DNA of 64,000 nucleotides from Microbispora rosea (lineage in GTDB: Bacteria; Actinomycetota; Actinomycetes; Streptosporangiales; Streptosporangiaceae), in NCBI RefSeq assembly GCF_900156315.1, contig NZ_FTNI01000002.1, positions 310,001 through 374,000 on the forward strand, written 5' to 3'. The notes under the pieces are model-generated. The model had not been told where the DNA came from. It worked only from the letters and a program-made list of their open reading frames with translations, and did not search any database. The position numbers and the translations under genes are program-made. Numbering within the stretch: the stretch's first letter is position 1; each line of letters opens with the position of its first letter. Below, piece by piece: positions 33,465-42,367 of this stretch.

Positions 33465-34592
33465 TTGACACCCCGGGTGCTCGTCGACGCCGCCGCGGTC
33501 CCCGCCGATCGCGGCGCCCTGATCAGGTATGTCGATGGACTGGTCGCGGCCCTGCACGAGGCGGGCGCGGACATCGCGGTGGTCTGCCAGCGCGCGGACG
33601 CCGAGCGGTACTCCGCTCTGGCCCCCTCCGCGCGAATCCTCTCCGGACCGCCCGCGATCACGAACCGGAACAAGCGGCTGGCCTGGGAGCAGACCGGGCT
33701 GCCGGTCCTCGCCCGGCACGCCGGCGCCCAGGTGGTCCACGCCCCCTATTACTCGATCCCGCTGGGCTCGGGCCTGCCCACGGTGGTCACCGTCCACGAC
33801 GTCACCTCGTTCACCGACCCCGACCAGCACGACCCTGTCAGGGCCTCGTTCTTCCGGTCGGCCACCCGCACCGCCGTACGCCACGCGAACCGGGTGATCG
33901 TGCCCTCGAAGGCCACCATGGACGAGCTGGTCCGGGTGCTGGACGCCGACCCCACCCGGATCGACGTCGCCTACCACGGGGTGGACCCCACGTTGTTCCA
34001 CGCGCCGGCGCCCGAGGACGTGCGCCGGGTGGCCGGGCGCATCGGCCTGCACGGCCGGCCGTACGTCGCCTACCTGGGCGCCCTGGAGCCGCGCAAGAAC
34101 GTGCCGAACCTGGTGACCGGGTTCGGCAGGGCGGTCGCCCATCTGTCCTCGCCGCCCGCGCTCGTGCTGGCGGGCGGCCCCGCCTGGGACGAGGAGGTCG
34201 ACGCCGCCGTAGCCGGGCTGCCGCCCCGGGTGAAGGTCGTGCGCCCCGGCTTCCTGCCCTTCGCCGACCTGCCGGGCTTCCTCGGCGGGGCGCTCGTGGT
34301 CGCCTCTCCGTCGCGGTGCGAGGGGTTCGGGCTGCCCGTGCTGGAGGCGATGGCGTGCGGAGCGCCCGTGCTGACCACCCACCGCGCCTCGCTGCCCGAG
34401 GTGGGCGGCGACGCCGTGGCCTACACCGAACCCGACGCCGACAGCATCGCGCGTGCGCTGCGTGCCCTGCTCGAGTCGCCGGAGCGGCGCGAGTCGCTGG
34501 CACAGGCCGGGGTCACCCGCTCGCGCGAGTTCACCTGGCGGCACTCGGCCGAGGCCCATCTGCTCGCCTACCAACGCGCCGTCGAAGGCTAG
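33465..34592 (+). CDS. Family 4 glycosyltransferase (mannosyltransferase-like)
   Basis: 375 aa. The acceptor half has NKRLAWEQTGLPVLARHAGAQVVHAPYY. The donor half contains YVAYLGALEPRKNVPNLVTGF and PSRCEGFGLPVLEAMACGAPVLT, the classical E-x7-E motif of retaining GT4 enzymes. The start is TTG 33465 because GGGGAG lies 8 nt before it and the upstream residues look like translated non-coding sequence. A ManC-like gene follows 125 bp downstream, so GDP-mannose is a reasonable donor. Confidence 0.87.
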   Translation: MTPRVLVDAAAVPADRGALIRYVDGLVAALHEAGADIAVVCQRADAERYSALAPSARILSGPPAITNRNKRLAWEQTGLPVLARHAGAQVVHAPYYSIPLGSGLPTVVTVHDVTSFTDPDQHDPVRASFFRSATRTAVRHANRVIVPSKATMDELVRVLDADPTRIDVAYHGVDPTLFHAPAPEDVRRVAGRIGLHGRPYVAYLGALEPRKNVPNLVTGFGRAVAHLSSPPALVLAGGPAWDEEVDAAVAGLPPRVKVVRPGFLPFADLPGFLGGALVVASPSRCEGFGLPVLEAMACGAPVLTTHRASLPEVGGDAVAYTEPDADSIARALRALLESPERRESLAQAGVTRSREFTWRHSAEAHLLAYQRAVEG

Positions 34593-34699
34593 CGAATCGG
34601 GGCGGCCCGTGAAAGTTTCGATCAGCGGCGGAGGGTGCGCACCTGTCAGGAAACGTCCGCGCAACGGTCGGCGTCGGCGAGCCATGCGGAGGGCCCGGC

Positions 34700-34710
34700 T
34701 AGGCTACCCT
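34700..34710 (+). promoter_or_regulatory. -10 element(s) of the leaderless ManC-like gene
   Basis: TAGGCT (34700-34705) and TACCCT (34705-34710) overlap by one base. The second is exactly 7 nt from GTG 34718, the same spacing as several other leaderless starts in this window. Confidence 0.5.
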
Positions 34711-34717
34711 CGCGGCT

Positions 34718-35821
34718 GTGAGGGAGAGTTCTGTGCGGTCGCCGGACGGTCTTGAGGCGATCCTTCTCGTGGGCGGCCAGGGCACGCGTCTGCGCCCGCT
34801 GACGCTCAGCACGCCCAAGCCGCTGCTTCCGACGGCGGGGGTGCCCTTCCTCGCGCACCAGCTGGCGAAAGCGCGGGCGTACGGGGTGCGCCGGGTGGTC
34901 TTCGCGACCTCTTACCGGGCGTCCATGTTCGGCGAGGCGTTCGGAGACGGGTCCGGCTTCGGCCTGGAGATCGTCTACATGACCGAGGACACCCCGCTCG
35001 GCACCGGCGGCGCGATCCGCAACGCCGCGCGGGCGCTGACCTGCGCGCCCGGGGCGCCGGTGCTCGTGCTGAACGGCGACATCCTGTCGGGCCACGACAT
35101 CGCGGCGCAGGTGGACCTGCACGTCTCACGGGGGGCCGCAGTGACCCTCCACCTCACGGAGGTGGACGACCCGTCGAGGTTCGGCTGCGTGCCGACCGAC
35201 GACGACGGCAGGGTCAGCGCCTTCCTGGAGAAGACGCCCAATCCCGTGACGAACCGGATCAACGCCGGCTGCTACGTGTTCCAGCGCTCGGTCATCGACA
35301 CGATCCCCGAGGGCCAGGTGGTGTCGGTGGAGCGGGAGACCTTCCCCGGGCTGATCGCGGCAGGCGAGCTGGTGCTCGGCTACGCCGACGCGTCGTACTG
35401 GCTGGACGTGGGCACGCCGGCGGCGTTCGTGCAGGGCTCGGCCGACCTGGTGCTGGGCAAGCTCGGCTCGCCCGCGCTGCCCGGTCCGGTGGGCGAGAGC
35501 CTCCTGCTGGACGGGGCCGTCGTGTCGCCCGAGGCCAAGGTCACCGGTGGCACGGTCGTCGGTGCCCGGGCCACGGTCGAGGCCGGCGCGAGCGTACGCG
35601 GCAGCGTGCTGTCCGAGGGCTGCCACGTCGCGTCCGGCGCGACCGTCGTGGACTCGGTCGTCGGCGTCGGCGCCCGGGTCGCCGCCGGCGCGGTGCTGCG
35701 CGCGGTCGTCGTCGGCGACGGCGCGCTCATCGGCCCCGGCAACGAGCTCACCTCCGGTATGCGGGTCTGGCCCGGGGTAAATCTGCCCGAGTGTGCGGTC
35801 CGCTTCTCCAGCGACGTCTGA
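34718..35821 (+). CDS. Mannose-1-phosphate guanylyltransferase-like sugar nucleotidyltransferase
   Basis: 367 aa. N-terminal nucleotidyltransferase with ILLVGGQGTRLRPLTLSTPK, LVLNGDILSGHD (metal Asp) and SYWLDVGTPAAF. A C-terminal left-handed beta-helix (about 255-365) has V-x-G-x-x-V-G hexads such as VTGGTVVGARATVEAGASV. This layout fits GDP-mannose pyrophosphorylase of the ManB/RmlA2-like type and supplies GDP-mannose together with the phosphomannomutase and isomerase at 50-53 kb. Glucose-1-phosphate thymidylyl- or uridylyltransferase activity remains possible. Confidence 0.82.
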   Translation: MRESSVRSPDGLEAILLVGGQGTRLRPLTLSTPKPLLPTAGVPFLAHQLAKARAYGVRRVVFATSYRASMFGEAFGDGSGFGLEIVYMTEDTPLGTGGAIRNAARALTCAPGAPVLVLNGDILSGHDIAAQVDLHVSRGAAVTLHLTEVDDPSRFGCVPTDDDGRVSAFLEKTPNPVTNRINAGCYVFQRSVIDTIPEGQVVSVERETFPGLIAAGELVLGYADASYWLDVGTPAAFVQGSADLVLGKLGSPALPGPVGESLLLDGAVVSPEAKVTGGTVVGARATVEAGASVRGSVLSEGCHVASGATVVDSVVGVGARVAAGAVLRAVVVGDGALIGPGNELTSGMRVWPGVNLPECAVRFSSDV

Positions 35822-35822
35822 C

Positions 35823-36800
35823 ATGACCTGTACGGCGTCCACCGGACGGGCAAGCGAGCGGCGCTGGCGGCCGTCCGCGCAGCTCGATCTCGCGTTGACG
35901 CTGTCGCCGCACCGGCGCGGGGGAGGCGACCCGGCCTGGCGGCGCACCCCTGACGGGGCGATCTGGCGCACCTCACGCACCCCGGAAGGGCCCGGCACCC
36001 TGCGCGTGACGGCGAGCCCCGGCGAGGTCCACGCGCAGGCGTGGGGGCCGGGGGCCGGCTGGCTGCTGGAGACGCTTCCGTCGCTGCTCGGCGCCGAGGA
36101 TGACGTGGGGGGCTTCGCCGCGATGCTCGCGCGGCTCACCCGCTCGGGCGATCCGGGGCAGGCCCGGGCCGCCGCGTTCGTCGCGGGCCTCGCCACCCGT
36201 GCGGCCGGGCTGCGGGTCGGGCGCTCCCTGCGGGTCTTCGAGGCGCTCGCGCCCGCCGTGCTCGAACAGAAGGTGGTCGGCAGGGAGGCGTGGCGGGCCT
36301 GGCGGTTCCTCCTGCGCCGGTACGGCGAGCCGGCTCCGGGCCCGGCTCCCGAGGGCATGTACGTGATCCCGCCCCCGGAGGTGTGGCGGGCGATCCCGTC
36401 GTGGGACTGGCATCGGGCGGGCGCGGAGGCCGTACGGGCGCGGACGATCGTCAACGCGGCCCGGCACGCCGAGAAATTGGAGAGCACCACCACGTCGGCA
36501 TCGTCGGAGGAGGCGGACCGCCTGCTGCGGGCGCTGCCGGGCATCGGCGTGTGGACCTCCGCCGAGGTGCGCCAGCGCGCCCACGGCGACCCGGACGCCC
36601 CGAGCGTGGGCGACTTCCACCTGCCGGCGATTGTCGGCTACGCGTTGACCGGGCAGAAGGCCGACGACGACGGCATGCTCGACCTGCTCGAGCCGTTCCG
36701 GGGGCACCGCCACCGCGTGGTGAGGCTGATCGAGCTCAGCGGCGTCAGGCCGCCGGCCCGTGGCCCGCGCATGGCCCCGCGCGACTACCGGGCCTTCTGA
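35823..36800 (+). CDS. AlkA-like DNA-3-methyladenine glycosylase (HhH-GPD family)
   Basis: 325 aa. The helix-hairpin-helix is LPGIGVWTSAEVRQRAHGD and the catalytic Asp lies in PSVGDFHLPAIVGYAL. The N-terminal 130 residues match the AlkA beta-domain (WRTSRTPEGPGTLRVTA). The enzyme removes alkylated bases. It starts 1 bp after the ManC-like stop, so the two share a transcript despite unrelated roles. It overlaps the convergent secreted-protein gene by 16 bp. Confidence 0.85.
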   Translation: MTCTASTGRASERRWRPSAQLDLALTLSPHRRGGGDPAWRRTPDGAIWRTSRTPEGPGTLRVTASPGEVHAQAWGPGAGWLLETLPSLLGAEDDVGGFAAMLARLTRSGDPGQARAAAFVAGLATRAAGLRVGRSLRVFEALAPAVLEQKVVGREAWRAWRFLLRRYGEPAPGPAPEGMYVIPPPEVWRAIPSWDWHRAGAEAVRARTIVNAARHAEKLESTTTSASSEEADRLLRALPGIGVWTSAEVRQRAHGDPDAPSVGDFHLPAIVGYALTGQKADDDGMLDLLEPFRGHRHRVVRLIELSGVRPPARGPRMAPRDYRAF

Positions 36801-37204
36801 CGACGTCCGTTCAGGTCCTGGTTGATCCCGCAGTGGTCGACCCCGTCCCGGCACCTGCCGCTGAGGGTGCTGGTGAAGACGCTGACGCTCGTCACCTGCT
36901 GGAGGCCGGCGAAGGCGAGGCTGGCGTTGCCGGCGGGGGCGTTCACGTTGCGCCTGCCCCTGGACACCTGCCGGGGTGCGCTGGCGATCGTGGGCGTGTT
37001 GGCCGTGTTGCGGCCGTCTGTGACCTGCTTGGCGTGGCCCTTGCCCGATCCGCCGGCGTGCCCGGCCTGCGCCGCGAACGCGGCACCCGTGAGCGGCGCC
37101 GACAACCCGATCACGAGCGTCGCGACGGCCAGCGACCGGACCTCCGAGGGCAGACAAAACACACTATTCACCCTTATAGCGGCCATCAGTTCCCACCCGT
37201 TCAT
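36785..37204 (-). CDS. Small secreted protein of unknown function
   Basis: 139 aa from ATG 37204 (ATG 37186 also possible). A signal peptide is clear: basic start, hydrophobic [23 protein letters not shown], then cleavage before AQAGHAGG. The mature part is about 95 residues, rich in G, N, R and S. It has a single Cys pair ([15 protein letters not shown]) near the C-terminus that could form a disulfide. No known family is recognised. Converges with the DNA glycosylase gene. Confidence 0.6.
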   Translation of the reverse strand: MNGWELMAAIRVNSVFCLPSEVRSLAVATLVIGLSAPLTGAAFAAQAGHAGGSGKGHAKQVTDGRNTANTPTIASAPRQVSRGRRNVNAPAGNASLAFAGLQQVTSVSVFTSTLSGRCRDGVDHCGINQDLNGRRQKAR

Positions 37205-37319
37205 CGATCTCGCCCCAGCGCTCATACCCTCCGGCCGCAAACTCCCCGGCGGGCGCACGCCATGACTTCTCCCGTACCTGCGGCCGGGGGCTGAGTGCGC
37301 CGGACGGACCCACGCCTCA

Positions 37320-37325
37320 TAGGGT
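37320..37325 (+). promoter_or_regulatory. -10 element of leaderless fbiC
   Basis: TAGGGT is followed by exactly 7 nt and ATG 37333, so the transcript should begin at the start codon. This decides the fbiC start in favour of ATG 37333 over GTG 37324, which overlaps the -10. Confidence 0.55.
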
Positions 37326-37332
37326 GCGGCGT

Positions 37333-39975
37333 ATGACGGCGAAGCGACCCCCGAACGTCAGCTCCGACAGCGGCACCCGCCGGGCACTCGCGCGGGCCAG
37401 GGACGGCAAGACCCTCGACCTCGCGGAGGCGGCGATCCTGCTGCGCGCCCGCGGCGACGACCTGGACGCCCTGCTCGCGCACGCCTCGCGGGTCAGGGAC
37501 GCGGGGCTGGAGGCCGCCGGCCGGCCCGGCGTCATCACCTACAGCCGCAAGGTGTTCATCCCGCTGACCCGGCTGTGCCGGGACAGGTGCGGCTACTGCA
37601 CGTTCGCCACCGCGCCGCACAAGCTGCCCGCCGCCTTCCTGTCCCCGGACGAGGTGCTGGAGATCGCCCGCCAGGGTGCGGCGATGGGCTGCAAGGAGGC
37701 GCTGTTCACGCTCGGCGACCGGCCGGAGGACCGGTGGCACCAGGCGCGCGAGTGGCTCGACGCCCACGGGTACGACGACACGCTGTCGTACGTCCGGGCG
37801 ATGGCGATCCGGGTGCTGGAGGAGACGGGGCTGCTGCCTCACCTCAACCCCGGCGTGCTGACCTGGAAGGACCTGCAGCGGCTCAAGCCGGTCGCGCCCT
37901 CGATGGGCATGATGCTGGAGACCACCTCACGGCGGCTGTTCACCGAGAAGGGCGAGGCCCACTACGGCTCTCCCGACAAGGACCCCGACGTACGGCTGCG
38001 CGTGCTGGAGGACGCCGGCCGCTCCAGCGTGCCGTTCACGACGGGCCTGCTGATCGGCATCGGCGAGACGATCGAGGAGCGGGCCGACTCGATCTTCGCG
38101 ATCCGCCGGGTGGCCAGGGAGTACGGCGGCATCCAGGAGGTCATCGTCCAGAACTTCCGCGCCAAGCCCGACACGGCCATGCGCGGGATGCCCGACGCCG
38201 ACCTGCACGAGCTGGCCGCGACGATCGCGGTGACGCGGCTCGTGCTCGGCCCGAAGGTCCGCGTGCAGGCGCCGCCCAACCTGATCGGCGAGGAGTACGC
38301 GCTGATGCTGCGGGCGGGCATCGACGACTGGGGCGGGGTGTCGCCGCTCACGCCCGACCACGTCAACCCCGAACGCCCCTGGCCGCAGATCGACGACCTG
38401 GCGGCGCGGACCGCCGGCGCCGGGTTCGCGCTGCGCGAGCGCCTCACGATCTATCCCGAGTACGTGCTCGCGGGGGAGCCGTGGCTCGACCCCCGTCTCA
38501 CCGAGCACGTGGCGGCGCTGGCCGACCCCGCCACCGGGCTCGCCCGGGAGGACGCCGTGCTCCAGGGCCGTCCCTGGCAGGAGCCAGACGGCGGCCTCGG
38601 CGGGCTCGTCACCGGCGGACGGGCCGACCTGCACACCGCCGTCGACGCCGAGGGCCGGACGGGCGACCGCCGTGCCGACTTCGACAGCGTGTACGGCGAC
38701 TGGGACGCGCTGCGCGAGCGCCTGCCCAGCGGTGGACGAGACGGGGCCGTCCGGGCGGACGTCCGGGAGGCGCTGCGGCAGGCCGAGGCGGACCCGGCGC
38801 GGCTGACCGACGAGCAGGCGCTGACGCTGCTCGACCTGGCCGGGGACCAGACGGGTGCGGGCGCCGACGACGCCGGCCTGGACGAGCTGTGCCGGATCGC
38901 CGACGGGCTGCGCCGTGAGGCCGTGGGCGACGACGTCACCTACGTAGTCAACCGGAACATCAACTTCACCAACGTCTGCTACACCGGCTGCCGGTTCTGC
39001 GCGTTCGCCCAGCGGCGCACCGACGCCGACGCCTACACCCTGTCGCTGAGCGAGGTCGCCGACCGGGCCCAGGAGGCGTGGGAGGCCGGGGCGACCGAGG
39101 TGTGCATGCAGGGCGGCATCCACCCCGACCTGCCCGGCACGGCCTACTTCGACATCGCCCGCGCGGTGAAGGAACGCTGTCCCGAGATCCACGTGCACGC
39201 GTTCTCGCCGATGGAGGTCGTCAACGGCGCGAGCCGTACGAACCTGTCGATCGAGGAGTGGCTGCACGCCGCGCGGGAGGCGGGGGTCGACTCGCTGCCC
39301 GGCACGGCCGCCGAGATCCTCGACGACGACGTGCGGTGGGTGCTGACCAAGGGCAAGCTGCCCGCCCGGGAGTGGATCGAGGTCATCTCCACCGCCCACC
39401 GGGTCGGGATCCCGACGACATCGACGATGATGTACGGCCATGTGGACACCCACGAGCACTGGGTGCGCCACATCCGGCTGATCCGAACGATCCAGGAGGA
39501 GACGGGCGGGTTCAGCGAGTTCGTGCTGCTGCCGTTCGTGCACCACAGCGCCCCGATCTATCTGGCGGGCATCGCCAGGCCGGGGCCGACCGCGCGGGAG
39601 AACCGGGCCGTCCACGCGCTGGCGCGGGTCATGCTGCACGGCGCGATCCGCAACATCCAGTGCTCCTGGGTGAAGCTGCGCGACGACCTGTGCCGGGACG
39701 TGCTCGCCGGCGGCGTGAACGACCTCGGCGGCACGCTCATGGAGGAGACGATCAGCCGGATGGCCGGCTCGGAGAACGGCTCCTACAAGACGATCAGCGA
39801 GATCGCGGCCATGGTCGCGCCGACCGGCCGTCCGCTGCGCCAGCGCACCACCGCGTACGGCCGGCCGAGCGAGGAGCGGGCCGAGGCGGCCCGGCGCAGC
39901 GACGGGGTGTGCCAGTCGGTCCGCCGGCCGCTGCTCACGGTCTCACCCGTCTCCCGGCCGCCGGTCACCTCGTGA
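37333..39975 (+). CDS. fbiC: FO synthase, FbiC (coenzyme F420 biosynthesis)
   Basis: 880 aa, the fused form of CofG and CofH. Two radical-SAM clusters are visible: C82-x3-C86-x2-C89 (CRDRCGYC) and C549-x3-C553-x2-C556 (CYTGCRFC). FbiC joins 5-amino-6-ribitylaminouracil and tyrosine to make 7,8-didemethyl-8-hydroxy-5-deazariboflavin (FO), the F420 chromophore. The N-terminal module is CofG-like, and the C-terminal module is CofH-like with [14 protein letters not shown]. Its last 11 bp overlap fbiB in the opposite direction. The start is set by the leaderless -10. Confidence 0.97.
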   Translation: MTAKRPPNVSSDSGTRRALARARDGKTLDLAEAAILLRARGDDLDALLAHASRVRDAGLEAAGRPGVITYSRKVFIPLTRLCRDRCGYCTFATAPHKLPAAFLSPDEVLEIARQGAAMGCKEALFTLGDRPEDRWHQAREWLDAHGYDDTLSYVRAMAIRVLEETGLLPHLNPGVLTWKDLQRLKPVAPSMGMMLETTSRRLFTEKGEAHYGSPDKDPDVRLRVLEDAGRSSVPFTTGLLIGIGETIEERADSIFAIRRVAREYGGIQEVIVQNFRAKPDTAMRGMPDADLHELAATIAVTRLVLGPKVRVQAPPNLIGEEYALMLRAGIDDWGGVSPLTPDHVNPERPWPQIDDLAARTAGAGFALRERLTIYPEYVLAGEPWLDPRLTEHVAALADPATGLAREDAVLQGRPWQEPDGGLGGLVTGGRADLHTAVDAEGRTGDRRADFDSVYGDWDALRERLPSGGRDGAVRADVREALRQAEADPARLTDEQALTLLDLAGDQTGAGADDAGLDELCRIADGLRREAVGDDVTYVVNRNINFTNVCYTGCRFCAFAQRRTDADAYTLSLSEVADRAQEAWEAGATEVCMQGGIHPDLPGTAYFDIARAVKERCPEIHVHAFSPMEVVNGASRTNLSIEEWLHAAREAGVDSLPGTAAEILDDDVRWVLTKGKLPAREWIEVISTAHRVGIPTTSTMMYGHVDTHEHWVRHIRLIRTIQEETGGFSEFVLLPFVHHSAPIYLAGIARPGPTARENRAVHALARVMLHGAIRNIQCSWVKLRDDLCRDVLAGGVNDLGGTLMEETISRMAGSENGSYKTISEIAAMVAPTGRPLRQRTTAYGRPSEERAEAARRSDGVCQSVRRPLLTVSPVSRPPVTS

Positions 39976-41248
39976 CGTAGAAGTCGGCCGGGTCGCGCGG
40001 CGGCCGGTCCTTGGGGGGCGCGGCGGGATGCCCGATGGCCACCGCGCCCATGGGGTCCCAGTTCTGCGGCAGGTCGAGCACCTTGCGCACCACGTCGCGG
40101 CAGAACATCGTGGACGACACCCAGGCCGAGCCCAGCCCCTGCACGGCGAGCTGCACCAGGAAGTTCTGCACCCCGGCGCCGGTGGCCACCACGAACATCT
40201 CCCGCTCGGCGGCGTTCCTGCACTCGTCCCTGTAGGTGTGCGAGCCGTCCATCACCAGGCACGGCACCGCCAGGTAGGGCGCGTTCCGCAGCACGTCGCC
40301 GCGCCGGATCCGCCGGGCGATCGACTCCTCGGAGAAGCCGTCGGAGCGCAGGTCCTCGATCCAGGCGTCCCGCATGGCGTCGAGGAGTTCCGTACGCGCC
40401 TGCGGGGTCTCCAGCAGCACGAACCGCCACGGGGTGGTGTGGTGCGGGGCGGGCGCGGCGACGGCGGCGGCCACGGCCCGCCGTACGGCGGCGGTGTCGA
40501 CCTCGGCGGGGGAGAACTCCCGGATCGTGCGGCGGGCGAAGACGACGTCGGCCGAGCCGAACCGGAACATGTCCTCGTCGGCGGGGCGGACCAGGACCCG
40601 CCCGCCCGGGCCTTCCTCGTCGGTCACCAGGCCGCCCAGCCCACGCACGACGGCCACCGGAACGCCGGACAGCTTGCCCTTCGCCAGGTCACCCGCCGCC
40701 GCGATCTCGTCGGCCAGCGCCGTCACGGTGGCGTTGAGCGGGTTGCCGTAGCCGTCGGTGCCGCCGCGCAGGTCCTCAAGGGGCCGCACGCCTGCCGCGC
40801 CGATGGCGACGTCGGTCAGGCCGTGCCGCCAGGGCCGGCCGAAGGTGTCGGAGACGATCACCCCGACCCGCACGCCGAGCCGCTCGCGCAGCCCCCGCCG
40901 GATCCGGTCCGCGGAGGCGTCCGGGTCCTCGGGCAGCAGCAGCACGGTGCCGGGGGAGGTGTTGGAGGCGTCCACGCCGGCCGCGGCCATCACGAAGCCG
41001 TGCCGCGTCTGCGCGATGACCGTGTCCCCGCGCCGCGCGACCACACGCTCGGTCTCCTCCTCGATCGCGGCCGTACGGCTCTCGCCGTGGCGGACGCGGC
41101 CCTCGGCCTTGCTCACGATCTTGGAGGTCACGACCAGGATGTCGCCGTCCTGGAGGCCGGGCGCGGCCTGCGCCACGAGCAGGGAGATGTCGTCGCCGGG
41201 CCGCACCTCGGGCAGGCCGGGCACGCCGCTTACAGTGATCTGGAGCAT
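39965..41248 (-). CDS. fbiB: FbiB: F420-0:gamma-glutamyl ligase fused to FMN-binding nitroreductase domain
   Basis: 427 aa. Residues 1-245 are CofE ([34 protein letters not shown]), which adds glutamates to F420-0. Residues 255-427 are a nitroreductase-fold domain ([38 protein letters not shown]). In mycobacterial FbiB it reduces dehydro-F420 and permits polyglutamylation. ATG 41248 is preferred for its AGAGGA site; ATG 41263 is in frame. It follows fbiA by 21 bp in the same direction, so fbiA-fbiB is an operon. Confidence 0.95.
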   Translation of the reverse strand: MLQITVSGVPGLPEVRPGDDISLLVAQAAPGLQDGDILVVTSKIVSKAEGRVRHGESRTAAIEEETERVVARRGDTVIAQTRHGFVMAAAGVDASNTSPGTVLLLPEDPDASADRIRRGLRERLGVRVGVIVSDTFGRPWRHGLTDVAIGAAGVRPLEDLRGGTDGYGNPLNATVTALADEIAAAGDLAKGKLSGVPVAVVRGLGGLVTDEEGPGGRVLVRPADEDMFRFGSADVVFARRTIREFSPAEVDTAAVRRAVAAAVAAPAPHHTTPWRFVLLETPQARTELLDAMRDAWIEDLRSDGFSEESIARRIRRGDVLRNAPYLAVPCLVMDGSHTYRDECRNAAEREMFVVATGAGVQNFLVQLAVQGLGSAWVSSTMFCRDVVRKVLDLPQNWDPMGAVAIGHPAAPPKDRPPRDPADFYVTR

Positions 41249-41269
41249 GTGTTCCTCTGACATCTCGGT

Positions 41270-42208
41270 TCAGGACCCGATCGACCGGGCCAGGGCGAGG
41301 GCCGCGGCGGCGATGTCCCTCGTGGCCTCGGGGTCGCTCATCAGGAGCGGCCGCGCCTCCACCACCACGCCGTCGAGCGCCACGCCCTTGTCCTCCTCGG
41401 CCACGAGCCAGCCGTCGAGCAGCGCAGAGCCGTACAGTTCCAGGACGGCCTGGGCGCTCGTCTCCACGCCGATCGCGGTCAGGCAGGCGTCGGCCATGCC
41501 GCGCACCGGCGCGCCGCCGATGATGGGGGAGACGCCGACGACCGTCTTGTCCTCCAGGGCCGCCCGGATGCCCGGGATCTGGAGGATCGTGCCGATGCTG
41601 ACGACCGGGTTCGACGGCGGGAGGACGACGACATCCGCCGCCGCGATGGCGTCGAGCACGCCGGGCGCGGGACGGGCCTCGTCCGCGCCGACGAGCACGA
41701 TCTGCTCGGCCGGCACGGAGGCGCGCAGCCGCACCCACCACTCCTGGAAGTGGATCGCCCTTCTGCCGTCCTCGTCGGAGACGACCACGTGGGTCTCGGT
41801 GCGGTCGTCCGACATCGGCAGCAGCCGCACTCCGGGCCGCCACCGGTCGCACAGGGCCTCGGTCACCTGCGAGAGCGGATAACCGGCCGCCAGCATCTGG
41901 CTGCGGATGATGTGGGTGGCGAAGTCCCGGTCGCCGAGGCCGAACCACTGCGGCTCCATGCCGTAGGCGGCGAGCTCCTCCTTCACGGTGAACGTTTCAG
42001 CTGCCCGCCCCCAGCCTTGTTCCTCGTTGATGCCGCCGCCCAGCGTGTACATGACCGTGTCGAGGTCCGGGCACACGCGCAGGCCGAAGAGAGTGATGTC
42101 GTCGCCGGTGTTGCCGATCACGGTGATCTCGGAATCGGGGGCCGCCGCCTTGAGACCTCGGAGGAACCGGGCGCCGCCGATTCCTCCGGCGAGGGACACG
42201 ATGCGCAT
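41270..42208 (-). CDS. fbiA: FbiA/CofD: 2-phospho-L-lactate (or phosphoenolpyruvyl) transferase
   Basis: 312 aa. MRIVSLAGGIGGARFLRGL is the hallmark CofD start, followed by VIGNTGDDITLFGLRVCPDLDTVMYTL. Later motifs are LPMSDDRTETHV and LPPSNPVVSIGTIL. It transfers the phospho-lactyl/enolpyruvyl moiety from the guanosine-diphosphate donor to FO. The donor-making CofC/FbiD is not in the window. It is divergent from the disordered-tail membrane protein gene and first in the fbiAB operon. Confidence 0.95.
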   Translation of the reverse strand: MRIVSLAGGIGGARFLRGLKAAAPDSEITVIGNTGDDITLFGLRVCPDLDTVMYTLGGGINEEQGWGRAAETFTVKEELAAYGMEPQWFGLGDRDFATHIIRSQMLAAGYPLSQVTEALCDRWRPGVRLLPMSDDRTETHVVVSDEDGRRAIHFQEWWVRLRASVPAEQIVLVGADEARPAPGVLDAIAAADVVVLPPSNPVVSIGTILQIPGIRAALEDKTVVGVSPIIGGAPVRGMADACLTAIGVETSAQAVLELYGSALLDGWLVAEEDKGVALDGVVVEARPLLMSDPEATRDIAAAALALARSIGS

Positions 42209-42367
42209 GCCGCCAGTCTTCCATCGGCCGCCCGCGGGATCGCCGACACCCACCCCAGGAACGGGATGAACAGCGATATGTAGGGTGTGTTCGGCTTGTG
42301 AGGTTGCTGGGTCTGACGACGCTTTAGTCAGTCATGTGCAAAACTTCCCCGAGTGCCGTTTGGACCG

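Noticed and set aside
42298..42327. Nine-codon leader peptide upstream of the disordered-tail protein
   Set aside because: GTG follows a -10 at 12 nt and has no coupling to the next gene; such short frames are expected by chance.
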